DNA from: CAVSUZ01 sp963795415
Lineage (GTDB): Bacteria; Pseudomonadota; Alphaproteobacteria; Acetobacterales; Acetobacteraceae
Reading direction: 5' to 3'
Length of the DNA: 64,000 nucleotides
Assembly (NCBI GenBank): GCA_963795415.1
Contig: CAWCHQ010000002.1
Span: 992,001 to 1,056,000 of the forward strand
Positions 63,038 to 64,000 of this stretch are shown one piece after another. The first letter of the stretch is position 1; each line of letters starts with the position of its first letter. The position numbers were made by a program, and so were the translations under genes. Under the pieces are notes generated by a model. The model was not told the origin of the DNA, ran no database searches, and saw only the letters and a list, made by a program, of their open reading frames with translations.

Positions 63038-64000
63038 CCAAGGCGGGGGTGATCGGCGTCGCCATCATGCCCCGTGTCACCGACGACCGGCGCTCGCTGG
63101 AAGAGCTGCTCTATGACGTGGGCCAGCAGGCGCTGCGCGATGCCGGACTGACGATCGACGACATCGACGGCATCGTGGTCGCGTCCAACGACCAGTACGA
63201 CGGGCGCGCGATCTCCATCATGGCGGCCTCGGGATCGGTGGGTGGCGTGGATCGCGACATTCTCTCCACGCCATCGGCCGGGGAGCATGCGTTCGTCATG
63301 GGCGCGTTGCGCGTCCTGTCCGGCCAGTATCGGACGCAACTGGTCGTGTCCTGGAGTCCGACCGAGGCATCGCCGCTGGCCGAGGCGCAGCGGCTCGCGG
63401 CTGATCCCTACTTCCACCGCCGGCTGCCGCTCGACGAGCCGGCCGCGGACGCGCTGCAGGCGAACGCCTTGCTCGCCACGGTGCCGGGGCTTGAGGCGGT
63501 CGCGCGCGCGGTGGTTGAGAAGAACCGCCGCAACGGCGCGCACGCCTATCCCGAGCTGGTCGGAGGCGAACTCCACAAAGGGGTCCGGCGGTGGCCGCTG
63601 GAGGGGGGCATTCCGGCGGAGCCGGTGACGGGCGCGGTGGCGTTGGTGCTCGCCTCCGAAGCCTTCGCAGCCGAGCGCCGGATTGCCGATGCGGCCTGGA
63701 TCGCTGGCATGGGCTGGGCGACCGAGCCGAGTTTCCTGGGCGACCGTGATCTTGCCTCGGCCCCGGCGCTGCAAGCGGCGGTGCGTCAAGCCTATGGCGA
63801 GGCGGGGATCGACACGCCCGAGAAGGGCATCGACCTCGCCGAACTGGCGGACGCAACTCCGTATCAGGAATTGCTCGCCTATGAGGCGCTGGGTCTCGCG
63901 CCGCGCACCGCGTGGCAGGCACGTGTGGACGAAGGCGCGTTCGGGCCAGACGGGAAGCTGCCGGTCAATCTGTCCGGCGGCGCGCTGTCGCTCAATCCCG
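63025..64000 (+). CDS. Thiolase-superfamily protein (SCP-x/Ltp2-like), runs off the right edge
   Basis: At least 325 residues from the ATG at 63025 (aggaggaaacaggaag upstream), overlapping the CoA-transferase by 13 bases. It has the thiolase fold (SLEELLYDVGQQALRDAGLT, IDDIDGIVVASNDQYDGRAI, AEPVTGAVALVLASEAFAAE). Where degradative thiolases carry the nucleophilic Cys, this protein has STPSAGEHAFVMGALRVLSG with no Cys. That fits the non-classical lipid-transfer-protein group, some of which are retro-aldolases acting with a DUF35 partner. The 3' end and any partner gene lie beyond the window. Confidence 0.85.
   Translation, partial: MAYLTKAGVIGVAIMPRVTDDRRSLEELLYDVGQQALRDAGLTIDDIDGIVVASNDQYDGRAISIMAASGSVGGVDRDILSTPSAGEHAFVMGALRVLSGQYRTQLVVSWSPTEASPLAEAQRLAADPYFHRRLPLDEPAADALQANALLATVPGLEAVARAVVEKNRRNGAHAYPELVGGELHKGVRRWPLEGGIPAEPVTGAVALVLASEAFAAERRIADAAWIAGMGWATEPSFLGDRDLASAPALQAAVRQAYGEAGIDTPEKGIDLAELADATPYQELLAYEALGLAPRTAWQARVDEGAFGPDGKLPVNLSGGALSLNP

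Noticed and set aside
1..64000. tRNA, rRNA and riboswitch genes
   Set aside because: No cloverleaf-like or rRNA-like segment was recognised by reading; a covariance-model scan was not possible here, so absence is not proven.

Overview
The window is GC-rich and reads as an accessory replicon, or an integrated plasmid, of an alphaproteobacterium. Acetobacteraceae or a close relative in the Rhodospirillales is my best guess. It rests on the RPA-type plasmid initiator, RbsABC-like sugar transporters, ScpA/ScpB paralogues and IS21/IS1182/IS630/IS5/IS6 debris; no rRNA or other phylogenetic marker is present. The DNA is a mosaic in which intact catabolic operons alternate with decayed genes and mobile elements.

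Layout. (1) 1-2.8 kb: a frameshifted GntR - MFS transporter - amidohydrolase set on the minus strand. (2) 3.2-5.4 kb: three related XRE-type regulators, two broken and one intact. (3) 5.4-8.8 kb: a compact operon of small genes leading into virB1-virB2-virB3 and a virB4 cut off near 8.77 kb. (4) 9.2-20.3 kb: a sugar or polyol catabolic region with an RbsABC-type transporter, an oxidoreductase, two epimerase-like TIM barrels, an alcohol dehydrogenase and a MalEFG-type importer without its ATPase. (5) 20.6-29.1 kb: a helix/membrane protein, a broken RecD-like helicase, an IS21 element with clear ends, a DUF2786 gene plus a metallopeptidase gene, a VapBC pair with its likely operator, a MazF remnant and an integrase remnant. 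(6) 29.3-33.4 kb: the replicon core, parB - parA - rep on the minus strand, with iterons upstream of rep and two parS-like palindromes. (7) 34.6-39.8 kb: a recombination and structural-maintenance module: serine recombinase remnant, scpB remnant, J-domain gene, HTH gene, intact tyrosine recombinase, a hypothetical gene, broken scpA and an IS5 remnant. (8) 39.8-48.8 kb: an RraA-family protein, an FMN-dependent 2-hydroxyacid dehydrogenase, IS1182 and a second RbsABC-type transporter operon ending in an SMP-30/gluconolactonase gene. (9) 48.9-53.3 kb: IS6 and IS630 transposase pseudogenes and several truncated genes joined end to end. (10) 53.3-64 kb: a TetR gene, then a heavily frameshifted minus-strand operon (cupin dioxygenase, TauD-like, amidohydrolase, branched-chain-type binding protein) divergent from a plus-strand acyl-CoA operon (AMP-dependent ligase, cyclase, alcohol dehydrogenase, class III CoA-transferase, thiolase-like) that runs off the right edge.

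How it works together. The intact parts can replicate and partition a plasmid, import sugars or sugar acids by at least two ABC systems, oxidise and hydrolyse them, and process a CoA-activated acid. The conjugation locus is incomplete here. Many frameshifts are single-base and cluster by region (1-2.8 kb, 21.5-23 kb, 54-58.8 kb); some may be sequencing errors rather than real decay, and the sequence alone cannot settle this.
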